Source of the DNA: Methanobacteriota archaeon | GTDB lineage: Archaea > Hydrothermarchaeota > Hydrothermarchaeia > Hydrothermarchaeales > BMS3B | Reading direction: 5' to 3' | Length of the DNA: 5,617 nt | Assembly (NCBI GenBank): GCA_013152995.1 | Contig: JAADFH010000030.1 | Span: 1 to 5,617 of the forward strand | Notes under the pieces: model-generated | The model's input: only the letters and a program-made list of their open reading frames with translations | Told to the model about the DNA's origin: nothing | Databases searched by the model: none | Position numbers and translations under genes: made by a program | Part shown: positions 1 through 5,314 of the stretch, in pieces | Position numbering within the stretch: the first letter of the stretch is position 1 | How the letters are laid out: the number at the start of each line of letters is the position of its first letter

Positions 1-181
1 CAAAAACCGCAATCGTGCGGTACTGGCGGTTCAGGTACGCCATTGCCCCCTCCTGTATCGCCCTTGCAATGCTCTGCATCTTCTCACTACCTGCATCATA
101 CCTGAGCACATCCCTTACCAGGTATCCTGCAAATCCCAGAGCCAGAATACTGAGTAGAGCTGAAACCACAGCTATCTCCAT
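1..181 (-). CDS. hppA: Membrane-bound ion-translocating pyrophosphatase, N-terminal fragment (cut by window edge)
   Basis: The first 60 codons read from ATG at 181 and run off the left edge. Family members couple hydrolysis of PPi to two phosphates to pumping of H+ or Na+ across the cytoplasmic membrane. Residues 3-22 form a hydrophobic first membrane helix. A short polar loop follows, and then residues about 39-58 carry the family's N-terminal signature: an IARAIQEGAMAYLNRQYRTI stretch, the characteristic 'I-x-EGA-x-AYL-x-RQY-x-TIA' element at the start of the second helix. The catalytic Asp/Lys motifs and the residue that sets K+ dependence lie outside the window, so ion specificity and subclass cannot be judged. 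The start is supported by AAGGAGG at 196-190. The gene begins 16 nt after the PIN gene on the same strand, which suggests operon read-through. The family assignment rests on this N-terminal signature only. Confidence 0.88.
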   Translation of the reverse strand, partial: MEIAVVSALLSILALGFAGYLVRDVLRYDAGSEKMQSIARAIQEGAMAYLNRQYRTIAVF

Positions 182-189
182 AACTCCTG

Positions 190-196
190 CCTCCTT
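190..196 (-). promoter_or_regulatory. Shine-Dalgarno site for hppA
   Basis: AAGGAGG, 8 nt ahead of the ATG at 181, with a second AGGAG at 188-184 too close to the start to be the main site. It lies in the 16-nt gap after the PIN gene stop and supports independent ribosome entry at hppA even if the mRNA is shared with the upstream translation genes. Confidence 0.7.
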
Positions 197-197
197 A

Positions 198-575
198 TCA
201 CACGTATCCTTCCAGCACCAGCTTTGAGCGGGCTCTCATGAATACAACCGGTGAGCCTCTTTTTCTGACCCTCTCCTTTAAAACTTTATCGTTGGTGCAG
301 ATTATTGTACCCCTTCCAGCCAGCCTCTCCACCGCCTCGTCTGCGCTCCCTGCTCTGACCCTCACCACCCTGCACCTGCGCCTGGCAACCTCCAGTGCAG
401 AGCGTGCAAACCTCCCCATCCTGCCCCCCCTTTCAGCCAGCCTCTCCAGCTCCTCAAGCACCTGCTCCGGCACCACCAGCTCCACCTCACCCAGCATGAG
501 CTTGAGCTCCGTGAACACATCCACCCTCTCCTGCAGGTGCATCAGCAGGAAGCTCGTGTCCAGTACGGCGCGCAT
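198..575 (-). CDS. Stand-alone PIN-domain ribonuclease, Fcf1/Utp24-like archaeal family
   Basis: A 125-residue protein that is a single PIN domain, a Mg2+/Mn2+-dependent endoribonuclease fold. The acidic active-site set is visible: D6 in the N-terminal LDTSF strand, E41/E42 in the PEQVLEELERL helix, D79 as a likely third acidic residue, and D96 in the CTNDKVLKERV motif typical of Fcf1/VapC9-type PIN proteins. The basic stretch around residues 63-75 could contact RNA. Eukaryotic Fcf1/Utp24 cleaves pre-18S rRNA, and in other euryarchaea such as Methanothermobacter a gene of this type follows aIF2-gamma, so an rRNA-processing role is the best inference. A VapC toxin is less likely because there is no small antitoxin gene next to it. 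ATG at 575 directly follows the aIF2-gamma TGA (TGAATG) with no strong SD, which suggests translational coupling. The substrate is unknown. Confidence 0.88.
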   Translation of the reverse strand: MRAVLDTSFLLMHLQERVDVFTELKLMLGEVELVVPEQVLEELERLAERGGRMGRFARSALEVARRRCRVVRVRAGSADEAVERLAGRGTIICTNDKVLKERVRKRGSPVVFMRARSKLVLEGYV

Positions 576-1790
576 TCACACTATTACCCCGTAGCCTATA
601 AGCCTCCATCTGGCGCCAATTCTCCTGGAGATTGCCACCCTGTCGCCCTCAAGTGCACACACGGGCAGCTTCAGCTTCAGCTCCACCACATCCTCCCTCG
701 CCGAGGTTACCGTGCCTATGGTGGTTGCGGTGCCCACGTTGAGCATGAGCGGCTCCGAGGTCTTTATGCTCTCCACCTCAAGCTCCTCCTTTGCACCCAC
801 CACCCTCTCCATCAGGTGGGGCTCTATGGTGAGCTCCTCCCACGTGGGCGGCAGCGTACCCGGCTTTCCCAGCACCATCCCCGAGAGACCATCAGACTTG
901 GTGAGGCTCGGGTCAAACTTGGTGCCTATGCCGATCAGCCCGCCGGGACGAGCCTCCTGCACCCGCTCCCTGCCCGCGTGCAGCGACACCACCTCGCTGA
1001 ACAGCGGCTGCCACCTGGTCTCGCCGCCCTCCATGGTCCTGTAGCCCGGGCGAATCTCAATCTCATCCCCCACCCTGAGCACACCCTGAATCAGCGACCC
1101 TCCCACTACACCCCCCTTGAGCTCCTCGGGCTTTGTTCCTGGCTTGTTCACATCAAAGCTCCTTGCGATGTACATCCTTGCGGGCTTGCTCTCATCCCTC
1201 TTTGGTGTGGGAATCCGCTCCTCAATCGCCTGAATCAGCACATCAATATTAGCCTTGTGCTGCGCCGCTATGGGGATTACAGGTGCATCCTCAGCCACCG
1301 TACCCTTCACAAACTCCTTAATCTCCTCATAGCTCCTGAGCGCCTGCTCCTTCGTCACTATGTCAATCTTATTCTGCGCAATCACCACATTCCTTATCCC
1401 TATAATCTGCAGCGCCATCAGATGCTCCTTGGTCTGGGGCTGCGGGCAGGGCTCGTTGGCTGCAATCACCAGCACCGCGCCATCCATTATTGCGGCGCCG
1501 CTCAGCATCGTCGCCATGAGCGTCTCATGCCCCGGGGAGTCAACAAAAGAAACCTCACGCAGGAACTGCGTCTCAGCCCCGCATCTCGGGCACTTCAGCG
1601 CCGTGGTGTAGAAGCCGCAGCTCCCGCACCTCCTGAAGCTTATGCTCGCATACCCCAGCCTGATGGATATCCCGCGCTTTATCTCCTCGCTGTGCTCATC
1701 CGTCCACTTGCCGGAGAGCGCCTGCGTGAGCGTTGTCTTGCCGTGGTCCACATGCCCCACGAGACCTATATTAACCTCAGACTGCGGAAT
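576..1790 (-). CDS. eif2g: Translation initiation factor aIF2 subunit gamma (GTPase); start codon unresolved
   Basis: GTPase core of the archaeal aIF2 heterotrimer, which binds Met-tRNAi and delivers it to the small ribosomal subunit. Numbering from the ATT at 1790 (404 aa, close to the usual 405-415): G1 GHVDHGKT at 12-19; switch-1 [10 protein letters not shown] at about 39-48; a zinc ribbon with Cys 55, 58, 67 and 70; G3 DSPGH at 84-88; G4 NKID at 140-143; then beta-barrel domains II and III ending in the typical [10 protein letters not shown]. The start is anomalous. The frame is open up to the rps6e TGA (1808-1806) but has no ATG, GTG or TTG before the GTG at 1760, which lies at the P-loop itself and would delete strand beta-1 (SEVNIGLV), so it is an implausible start. 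ATT at 1790 has GGGGGAG 5 nt upstream and gives a family-like N-terminus. The alternative is ATG at 1809, one base out of frame across an A4G5 run. The family call is certain; only the 5' end is in doubt. Confidence 0.96.
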   Translation of the reverse strand: MPQSEVNIGLVGHVDHGKTTLTQALSGKWTDEHSEEIKRGISIRLGYASISFRRCGSCGFYTTALKCPRCGAETQFLREVSFVDSPGHETLMATMLSGAAIMDGAVLVIAANEPCPQPQTKEHLMALQIIGIRNVVIAQNKIDIVTKEQALRSYEEIKEFVKGTVAEDAPVIPIAAQHKANIDVLIQAIEERIPTPKRDESKPARMYIARSFDVNKPGTKPEELKGGVVGGSLIQGVLRVGDEIEIRPGYRTMEGGETRWQPLFSEVVSLHAGRERVQEARPGGLIGIGTKFDPSLTKSDGLSGMVLGKPGTLPPTWEELTIEPHLMERVVGAKEELEVESIKTSEPLMLNVGTATTIGTVTSAREDVVELKLKLPVCALEGDRVAISRRIGARWRLIGYGVIV

Positions 1791-1795
1791 CTCAA

Positions 1796-1809
1796 CTCCC
1801 CCTTTTCAT
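1796..1809 (-). other. aIF2-gamma initiation region: ATGA overlap, A4G5 homopolymer run and SD-like sequence
   Basis: Read on the minus strand: ATG at 1809-1807 overlaps the rps6e stop TGA at 1808-1806, followed by AAAA (1806-1803) and GGGGG (1802-1798), then AG. From this ATG the reading is ATG AAA AGG GGG AGT TGA, which stops after five codons. Dropping one base of the run gives ATG AAA AGG GGA GTT GAG ATT, which joins the aIF2-gamma frame perfectly. Read instead as a ribosome binding site, GGAGTTGAG (1799-1791) matches GGAGGTGAT at 7 of 9 positions just ahead of the in-frame ATT at 1790. The run is therefore either a sequencing or assembly indel site, a slippery site, or the SD of a non-canonical start. 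Confidence 0.6.
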
Positions 1810-2213
1810 CCTTCCCTTTCCTTTACCATCTCCTCCACACTTTTCTCGCCCTTCTCCACGATTTTAGCATTAACCTGCACTATCTCAGGCACATAAACAT
1901 TTCCCCTGACCCTCTTCCTGCGCACCTCACCCCTCTCCCTGGGTCTGAAGCCTGGAGGGGAGCGCAGCAGAATCCTTCTCCTCACCGCACCGTGCACATC
2001 CCTGCGCATGGGAAACCCATCGCGGTCGCTTCCGCCGGTGAGCTGAATCTTCAGCCCCGGTAAGCCTATGGCGCTGCCATCAATCACATCCCCGATCTTT
2101 CTTCCAACGATTGCCTTCATTTCATCCTCGGTCAGGGAGACCTTGTACGCTCTACCCGTATCAGGTTCAGAAAGCACCATCATAGCCACGGTCTTCCTCT
2201 CATTCTCACTCAT
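1806..2213 (-). CDS. rps6e: Small-subunit ribosomal protein S6e
   Basis: A 135-residue protein of the 30S ribosomal subunit, the full length of archaeal S6e. It carries the family's diagnostic central block TGGSDRDGFPMRRDVHG at residues 59-75, followed by RRRILLRSPPGFRP (78-91) and the basic RRKRVRGN (98-105), then IVQVNAKIVEKG and a charged tail. The eukaryotic phosphorylated C-terminal extension is absent, as expected in archaea. The frame could open at a GTG at 2222, overlapping infB by 8 nt, but I chose ATG at 2213 because AGGTGA at 2224-2219 lies 5 nt upstream and would fall across the GTG. The gene begins 1 nt after the infB stop, and its own stop overlaps the out-of-frame ATG ahead of aIF2-gamma. 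Tight coupling on both sides is likely. Confidence 0.97.
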   Translation of the reverse strand: MSENERKTVAMMVLSEPDTGRAYKVSLTEDEMKAIVGRKIGDVIDGSAIGLPGLKIQLTGGSDRDGFPMRRDVHGAVRRRILLRSPPGFRPRERGEVRRKRVRGNVYVPEIVQVNAKIVEKGEKSVEEMVKEREG

Positions 2214-2214
2214 C

Positions 2215-3984
2215 CTACTCACCTACCGCCCAGAAAGGATTATCTCTGCGCTTTATCCTGAGAATATCCTCAAGAGCCTCAACCTCATCTTCGCTCAGGA
2301 ACTCTCTGTACTTCTGACTTATTAACTTTGCGTCCGCCTCCGGCATATCCACCAGCAGCACATCCCCCTCCTCCAGGTTTCTGCCCACCACACCCCCCTC
2401 TATGCTCACCCCCACCTGCATCCCCTTCTTAGCCTCCTGCAGGCTCTCCCCGCGCTCCTCAATGCTCTTCACACTTCCCACCGCCCTGCCATTCTCATTC
2501 ATCAGCCTCACCCTGGGTCTGAGCGTACCGGCGAGCACCTCCACGCCAACAATCGCCGGCTTGCTCATCCTGAACACCTGAATCACCTGCACCTTTGCAG
2601 GTCTTGCAAGCTTCTCAAACTCCTGGGCTCTGAGCTTAGCCTTCTCCATCTCCACGTGCATCTCGTACTCCTCCACCAGGCGGTATATCACGTTCTCAAC
2701 TATTATGGGCACACCCTTCTCGTTCGCCCTCGCCTCAGCATCCTTGCGAACCCTCACATTGAACCCCAGCACCACTCCCAGCTCCGGGCTCTCCTCCCTG
2801 ACCGCCTCAGCCTCCAGCACATCCCTCCTCGCCACATCCCCAACGTCAGCGTACCTCACTGGTATCCCCCGCCTGCCCAGCATGCCTGCGAGCGCCTCAA
2901 GCGAGCCCAGGGTGTCAGCCTTCAGCACCACCCCCAGCTTCTCGGTGGCAATCCTTATCCCTGCGATTTCGCTCCTCAGCTCCTCCACCGCCCTTTCAAC
3001 ATCCTCAGCCACCATCACAGGCGAACCAGCGATGACGCTCTCAAGCTTGGGGGCTGTAATCTTAACACCCGCGCTGGCGTGCACCTCCTGCACCTGCTGG
3101 AACCTGTGCCTGGGGTCCCTGATTTCATCCAGCGGCTTGGGCTTTAGCAGCGACCTCACCCTTGTGACCACTATCCCATCCCTCCCCGCCACCACTATGG
3201 TATCACCCCTTCTGAACCTGCCCTCATACACTATAACATCCAGCGTTGTACCCAAGCCCACCTCCTCCTTCACCTCCAGCACCGTTCCCCTGCCCGGCTT
3301 CTCTGTATTTATGTCCAGCTTCCTGCCCAGAAACTTCTGCGCCAGACCTGTGAGCAGCATCAGCAGCTCGGGTATGCCCTCGCCCGTGAGCGCACTAACT
3401 GGCACAATAGCCACCTGCCTCTCAAACTCCTTAACCCTATCAAACCTCTCCGAATTGAAGCCCAGTTTGTGCAGGTCTCCCACCAGCATGTACAGCAGGT
3501 TCTCAAGCTTCTGCTTCACCTCCTCATTCTGCTTCAGCAGCGCGTGCGAGAAGGGGAAGTTCTCAAAGCTCACCCAGCCGTGGATGCGGTCAATCTTGTT
3601 TGCTGCAACAATGAAGGGTGTGCGGTGCTCCCTCAGAATCTCCACCGCCTCCACCGTCTGCGCCTTGAAGCCCTCGTTTATGTCCACCACCAGCACCGCC
3701 AAGTCTGCCAGAGCGCCGCCGCGCCTGCGCAGGGAGGTGAAGGCTTCATGCCCCGGGGTGTCTATGAAGAGCAGCCCCGGTATGGTCAGCTCCACCTTGA
3801 GCTGCTTCAGCAACCCGCCGCACAGCTTCTCTATAACATCTATGGGCACCTCTGTAGCGCCGATGTGCTGGGTTATGCCGCCAGCCTCCCTTGCAGCCAC
3901 CGCTGTACCCCTGATTCTGTCCAGCAGCGTTGTCTTGCCGTGGTCCACATGCCCCAGAACCGCTACAATGGGCTGGCGTATCAT
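2215..3984 (-). CDS. infB: Translation initiation factor aIF5B (archaeal IF2 homologue, GTPase)
   Basis: A 589-residue GTPase that promotes ribosomal subunit joining and stabilises initiator tRNA binding. It has the compact archaeal length without the long eukaryotic N-terminal extension. Visible motifs: G1 GHVDHGKT at 11-18; switch-1 GGITQHIGA at 35-43; G3 DTPGH at 75-79; G4 NKID at 129-132 followed by the family's RIHGW; and a SALTGEGIPELL G5-type segment near 200. Beta-barrel domain II starts at about 225, an alpha/beta domain III around 340-440 (VVLKADTLGSLEAL), then the long connecting helix, domain IV from about 465, and C-terminal helices ending KRRDNPFWA, the tail that contacts aIF1A. 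No intein is present, unlike some Thermococcales copies. ATG at 3984 starts the protein one short step before the P-loop, as in other archaea. The gene follows ndk by 23 nt and is intact. Confidence 0.98.
   Translation of the reverse strand: MIRQPIVAVLGHVDHGKTTLLDRIRGTAVAAREAGGITQHIGATEVPIDVIEKLCGGLLKQLKVELTIPGLLFIDTPGHEAFTSLRRRGGALADLAVLVVDINEGFKAQTVEAVEILREHRTPFIVAANKIDRIHGWVSFENFPFSHALLKQNEEVKQKLENLLYMLVGDLHKLGFNSERFDRVKEFERQVAIVPVSALTGEGIPELLMLLTGLAQKFLGRKLDINTEKPGRGTVLEVKEEVGLGTTLDVIVYEGRFRRGDTIVVAGRDGIVVTRVRSLLKPKPLDEIRDPRHRFQQVQEVHASAGVKITAPKLESVIAGSPVMVAEDVERAVEELRSEIAGIRIATEKLGVVLKADTLGSLEALAGMLGRRGIPVRYADVGDVARRDVLEAEAVREESPELGVVLGFNVRVRKDAEARANEKGVPIIVENVIYRLVEEYEMHVEMEKAKLRAQEFEKLARPAKVQVIQVFRMSKPAIVGVEVLAGTLRPRVRLMNENGRAVGSVKSIEERGESLQEAKKGMQVGVSIEGGVVGRNLEEGDVLLVDMPEADAKLISQKYREFLSEDEVEALEDILRIKRRDNPFWAVGE
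2219..2224 (-). promoter_or_regulatory. Shine-Dalgarno site that decides the rps6e start
   Basis: AGGTGA lies within the last codons of infB (GGT GAG TAG), 5 nt before the ATG at 2213. It is complementary to the archaeal 16S 3' end. Because it overlaps the alternative GTG at 2222-2220, it favours the shorter reading of S6e. Confidence 0.7.
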
Positions 3985-4007
3985 CCTGCTTTCCTCTTCT
4001 CCTGCTT

Positions 4008-4457
4008 CTACTCATACACCCAGCGCTCATCAGCACGTGAGTAGCTGAGAATCTCCTCAGGAGAAAAAAACAGCGCAATCTCACGCTCTGCAGCCTCTGG
4101 CGAGTCGCTTGCGTGCACCACATTCCTGCCTATGTCCAGGGCAAAGTCCCCGCGTATACTTCCAGGTTCCGCCTCCGCTGGCGATGTGGCGCCGACCATC
4201 CTGCGCACCACCTTCACCGCATTTGCGCCCTCCACCACCGCCACAACCACGGGTGCAGAGGTGATGTAGCCCACGAGCTGCTCAAAGAACGGCTTCTCCC
4301 TGTGCTCAGCGTAGTGCCTCTCCGCAAGCTCCCTGCTCACCTGCACCATCTTCATAGCCACCAGCTTCAGCCCCCTCCTCTCAACCCTGGAGATAACCTC
4401 CCCCACCAGCCCTCTCATAACTCCATCCGGCTTCACTATCAGCAGGGTTCTCTCCAT
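4008..4457 (-). CDS. ndk: Nucleoside diphosphate kinase
   Basis: A 149-residue full-length NDP kinase. It transfers the gamma-phosphate of ATP to (d)NDPs through a phosphohistidine intermediate. The active-site histidine is H115 in NVVHASDS (112-119). Other family elements are the N-terminal [10 protein letters not shown] with K9, and GSIRGDFA at 99-106. The C-terminus ends WVYE, as is usual in this family. ATG at 4457 is 15 nt downstream of the L24e stop; TGAAGGAG overlapping that stop supplies an SD about 10 nt away. The placement between ribosomal proteins and two translational GTPases is the conserved archaeal arrangement and fits a role in supplying GTP for translation; that functional link is inference. 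No damage or missing catalytic residue is seen. Confidence 0.98.
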   Translation of the reverse strand: MERTLLIVKPDGVMRGLVGEVISRVERRGLKLVAMKMVQVSRELAERHYAEHREKPFFEQLVGYITSAPVVVAVVEGANAVKVVRRMVGATSPAEAEPGSIRGDFALDIGRNVVHASDSPEAAEREIALFFSPEEILSYSRADERWVYE

Positions 4458-4472
4458 CCTGCCAGCGCTCCT

Positions 4473-4643
4473 TCAGCCTCTTCCCGTCCACCTAATCCTT
4501 CGCGGGTTTCTGCCCAGCTTCAGCATGTTCTTCTCGCACTTGCTGGAGCAGAAGTAGAGCAGGGAGCCATCCCGCTTCACGAACATCTTGCCCGTGCCGG
4601 GCTCAATCTCGCCATCGCAGAAGCTGCACCTCTTTATCTCCAC
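4473..4643 (-). CDS. rpl24e: Large-subunit ribosomal protein L24e (zinc-ribbon)
   Basis: A short gene of 56 codons plus TGA. Translation from GTG at 4643 gives (V/M)[17 protein letters not shown] and continues with [20 protein letters not shown] and [14 protein letters not shown], a near-textbook archaeal L24e. The zinc ligands are Cys 6, 9, 32 and 36 (CX2C and CX3C). It is a 50S subunit protein. The start is uncertain: GTG also occurs in frame at 4652 and 4649. The 4643 start has AGGTG 6 nt upstream (4654-4650) and the most family-like N-terminus; the 4652 start abuts the rps28e stop and has AAGGTG 6 nt upstream (4664-4659), giving 59 aa. The gene sits directly behind rps28e and 15 nt before ndk. 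Confidence 0.95.
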   Translation of the reverse strand: MEIKRCSFCDGEIEPGTGKMFVKRDGSLLYFCSSKCEKNMLKLGRNPRRIRWTGRG

Positions 4644-4652
4644 CGTCACCAC

Positions 4653-4871
4653 CTACGGCACCTTGAGCTCCCTTGCCTCACGCTCCGTCTCCATGAGTAT
4701 TATTATGTCGCCCACCCTGGTCGGACCCTTGACATTCCTGCGTATAATCCTGCCCTTGTCCCTGCCCTCCAGGATGCGCACCTTCACCTGCAGAATCTCA
4801 CCAGTCATGCCCGTTCTGCCAACGACCTCAACCACCTCTGCAGGCACGCCCTCGGTCTCCTCTCTCGCCAT
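4653..4871 (-). CDS. rps28e: Small-subunit ribosomal protein S28e
   Basis: A 72-residue small beta-barrel (OB-like) protein of the 30S subunit, at the usual archaeal length. Diagnostic segments are [19 protein letters not shown] (16-34), [18 protein letters not shown] (40-57), and the terminal [10 protein letters not shown] (60-69), the hallmark acidic-basic tail of S28e. ATG at 4871 lies 6 nt after the rpl7ae stop; AGTGAT overlapping that stop, 5 nt ahead, serves as the SD. The following rpl24e starts at or just after its stop codon, so the L7Ae-S28e-L24e trio is probably co-translated. It is intact, with nothing unusual. Confidence 0.97.
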   Translation of the reverse strand: MAREETEGVPAEVVEVVGRTGMTGEILQVKVRILEGRDKGRIIRRNVKGPTRVGDIIILMETEREARELKVP

Positions 4872-4877
4872 AGCACA

Positions 4878-5246
4878 TCACTTCTTCAGCGCCTTAACCT
4901 TCTCCGCTATCTCCTCAACCAGCTCCTTGGCTTTTCCAGGAGCCACGATGCATGCCGAGGATGAGGCGACATCAATGCCGCAAGCTTTGCCCAGCTCATG
5001 CTTGCTGGGCACGTACACGTAGGGTATCCCACGCTCCTCGCACAGCGCGGGCAGGTGAGCCACTATCTCCGGCGGCTCAACATCCTCGCTTATCACCACC
5101 AGCATGCCCTGCCCTCTCTCGGCGTACTTCGTCACCTCATTCGCACCCTTGGCAATCTTGCCCGTGCTCCTTGCCAGCTCCACCGCCTCGTATGCCTTGT
5201 CAGCAATCTCCTTGGGAGTCTCAAATCTCACGTACACCTTTGCCAT
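4878..5246 (-). CDS. rpl7ae: Ribosomal protein L7Ae (kink-turn RNA-binding protein)
   Basis: A 122-residue L7Ae/L30e/S12e-fold protein that binds kink-turns in 23S rRNA. In archaea it is also a core component of box C/D and H/ACA guide RNPs and of RNase P. The RNA-contact motif KGANEVTK is at residues 33-40, preceded by the conserved [25 protein letters not shown] is at 74-90, and the loop VASSSACI at 93-100 is the region that sets kink-turn recognition. The C-terminal helix is Lys/Glu rich. ATG at 5246 is backed by AGGAGGT 6 nt upstream, the best SD in the window, as expected for the first gene of an operon. It has a 68-nt gap to the upstream cobT and 6 nt to rps28e. A leader hairpin overlaps the edge of its SD. 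Confidence 0.98.
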   Translation of the reverse strand: MAKVYVRFETPKEIADKAYEAVELARSTGKIAKGANEVTKYAERGQGMLVVISEDVEPPEIVAHLPALCEERGIPYVYVPSKHELGKACGIDVASSSACIVAPGKAKELVEEIAEKVKALKK

Positions 5247-5252
5247 TCATCT

Positions 5253-5259
5253 ACCTCCT
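5253..5259 (-). promoter_or_regulatory. Strong Shine-Dalgarno site of rpl7ae
   Basis: AGGAGGT, 6 nt before the ATG at 5246; it is the longest SD match in the window. Its first two bases are shared with the 3' arm of a possible hairpin (5258-5278). Confidence 0.85.
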
Positions 5260-5278
5260 GTCATCGGTATCCTGACAG
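5258..5278 (-). promoter_or_regulatory. Possible leader hairpin touching the rpl7ae Shine-Dalgarno site
   Basis: On the minus strand CTGTCA (5278-5273) pairs with TGACAG (5263-5258): 6 bp around the 9-nt loop GGATACCGA, in which GG and CC could add an inner 2-bp step. The 3' arm shares two bases with the SD, so folding would sit directly against the ribosome site. This is an inverted repeat that I can see; any regulatory role is inference, and a 6-bp stem can arise by chance. Confidence 0.4.
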
Positions 5279-5303
5279 CCAGCCAGCACTCAAACTTAAC
5301 CTC

Positions 5304-5313
5304 TACAAATTTA
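5304..5313 (-). promoter_or_regulatory. Weak candidate archaeal TATA box for the rpl7ae operon
   Basis: The minus strand reads TAAATTTGTA just after the cobT stop, the most AT-rich stretch in the 68-nt gap. A start about 25 nt downstream would fall near 5280 and leave a leader of about 35 nt containing the hairpin and SD. The match to a TTTATATA-type box is poor and no clear BRE is seen. Read-through from cobT is the alternative. Confidence 0.3.
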
Positions 5314-5314
5314 C

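Noticed and set aside
198..575. PIN gene as the toxin of a VapBC pair
   Set aside because: No small antitoxin frame is adjacent; its neighbours are aIF2-gamma and hppA, and the gene order matches a conserved housekeeping cluster.
1758..1760. GTG as the start of aIF2-gamma
   Set aside because: It lies directly at the P-loop and would remove the conserved first beta strand (EVNIGLV), which is encoded in frame upstream. No SD sits at proper distance.
537..2063. A 508-codon open frame on the plus strand opposite aIF2-gamma and S6e
   Set aside because: It is a shadow of the biased codon use of the minus-strand genes. The translation is rich in His, Leu, Arg and Pro with no recognisable domain, and the opposite strand encodes two certain genes.
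2220..2222. GTG as the start of rps6e
   Set aside because: It overlaps infB by 8 nt and falls inside the AGGTGA that best serves the ATG at 2213.
2705..4048. A 447-codon plus-strand open frame opposite infB
   Set aside because: The Ser/Thr/Leu-rich translation is typical of antisense reading of GC-rich coding sequence. It has no SD or domain, and the aIF5B sense frame is complete and conserved.
3746..4123. A 125-codon minus-strand frame spanning the ndk end and infB start
   Set aside because: It is an out-of-frame reading of two certain genes and its translation resembles no protein family I know.
5258..5278. A true kink-turn or box C/D element in the rpl7ae leader
   Set aside because: The tandem G-A pair requires GA on both strands next to a 3-nt bulge. 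Only one side (GATGA) fits; the other arm reads CAGG, so only a plain hairpin is supported.
5247..5314. A terminator after cobT
   Set aside because: No run of T longer than three is present on the minus strand in the gap, and the only hairpin lies at the rpl7ae ribosome site and lacks a T tail.
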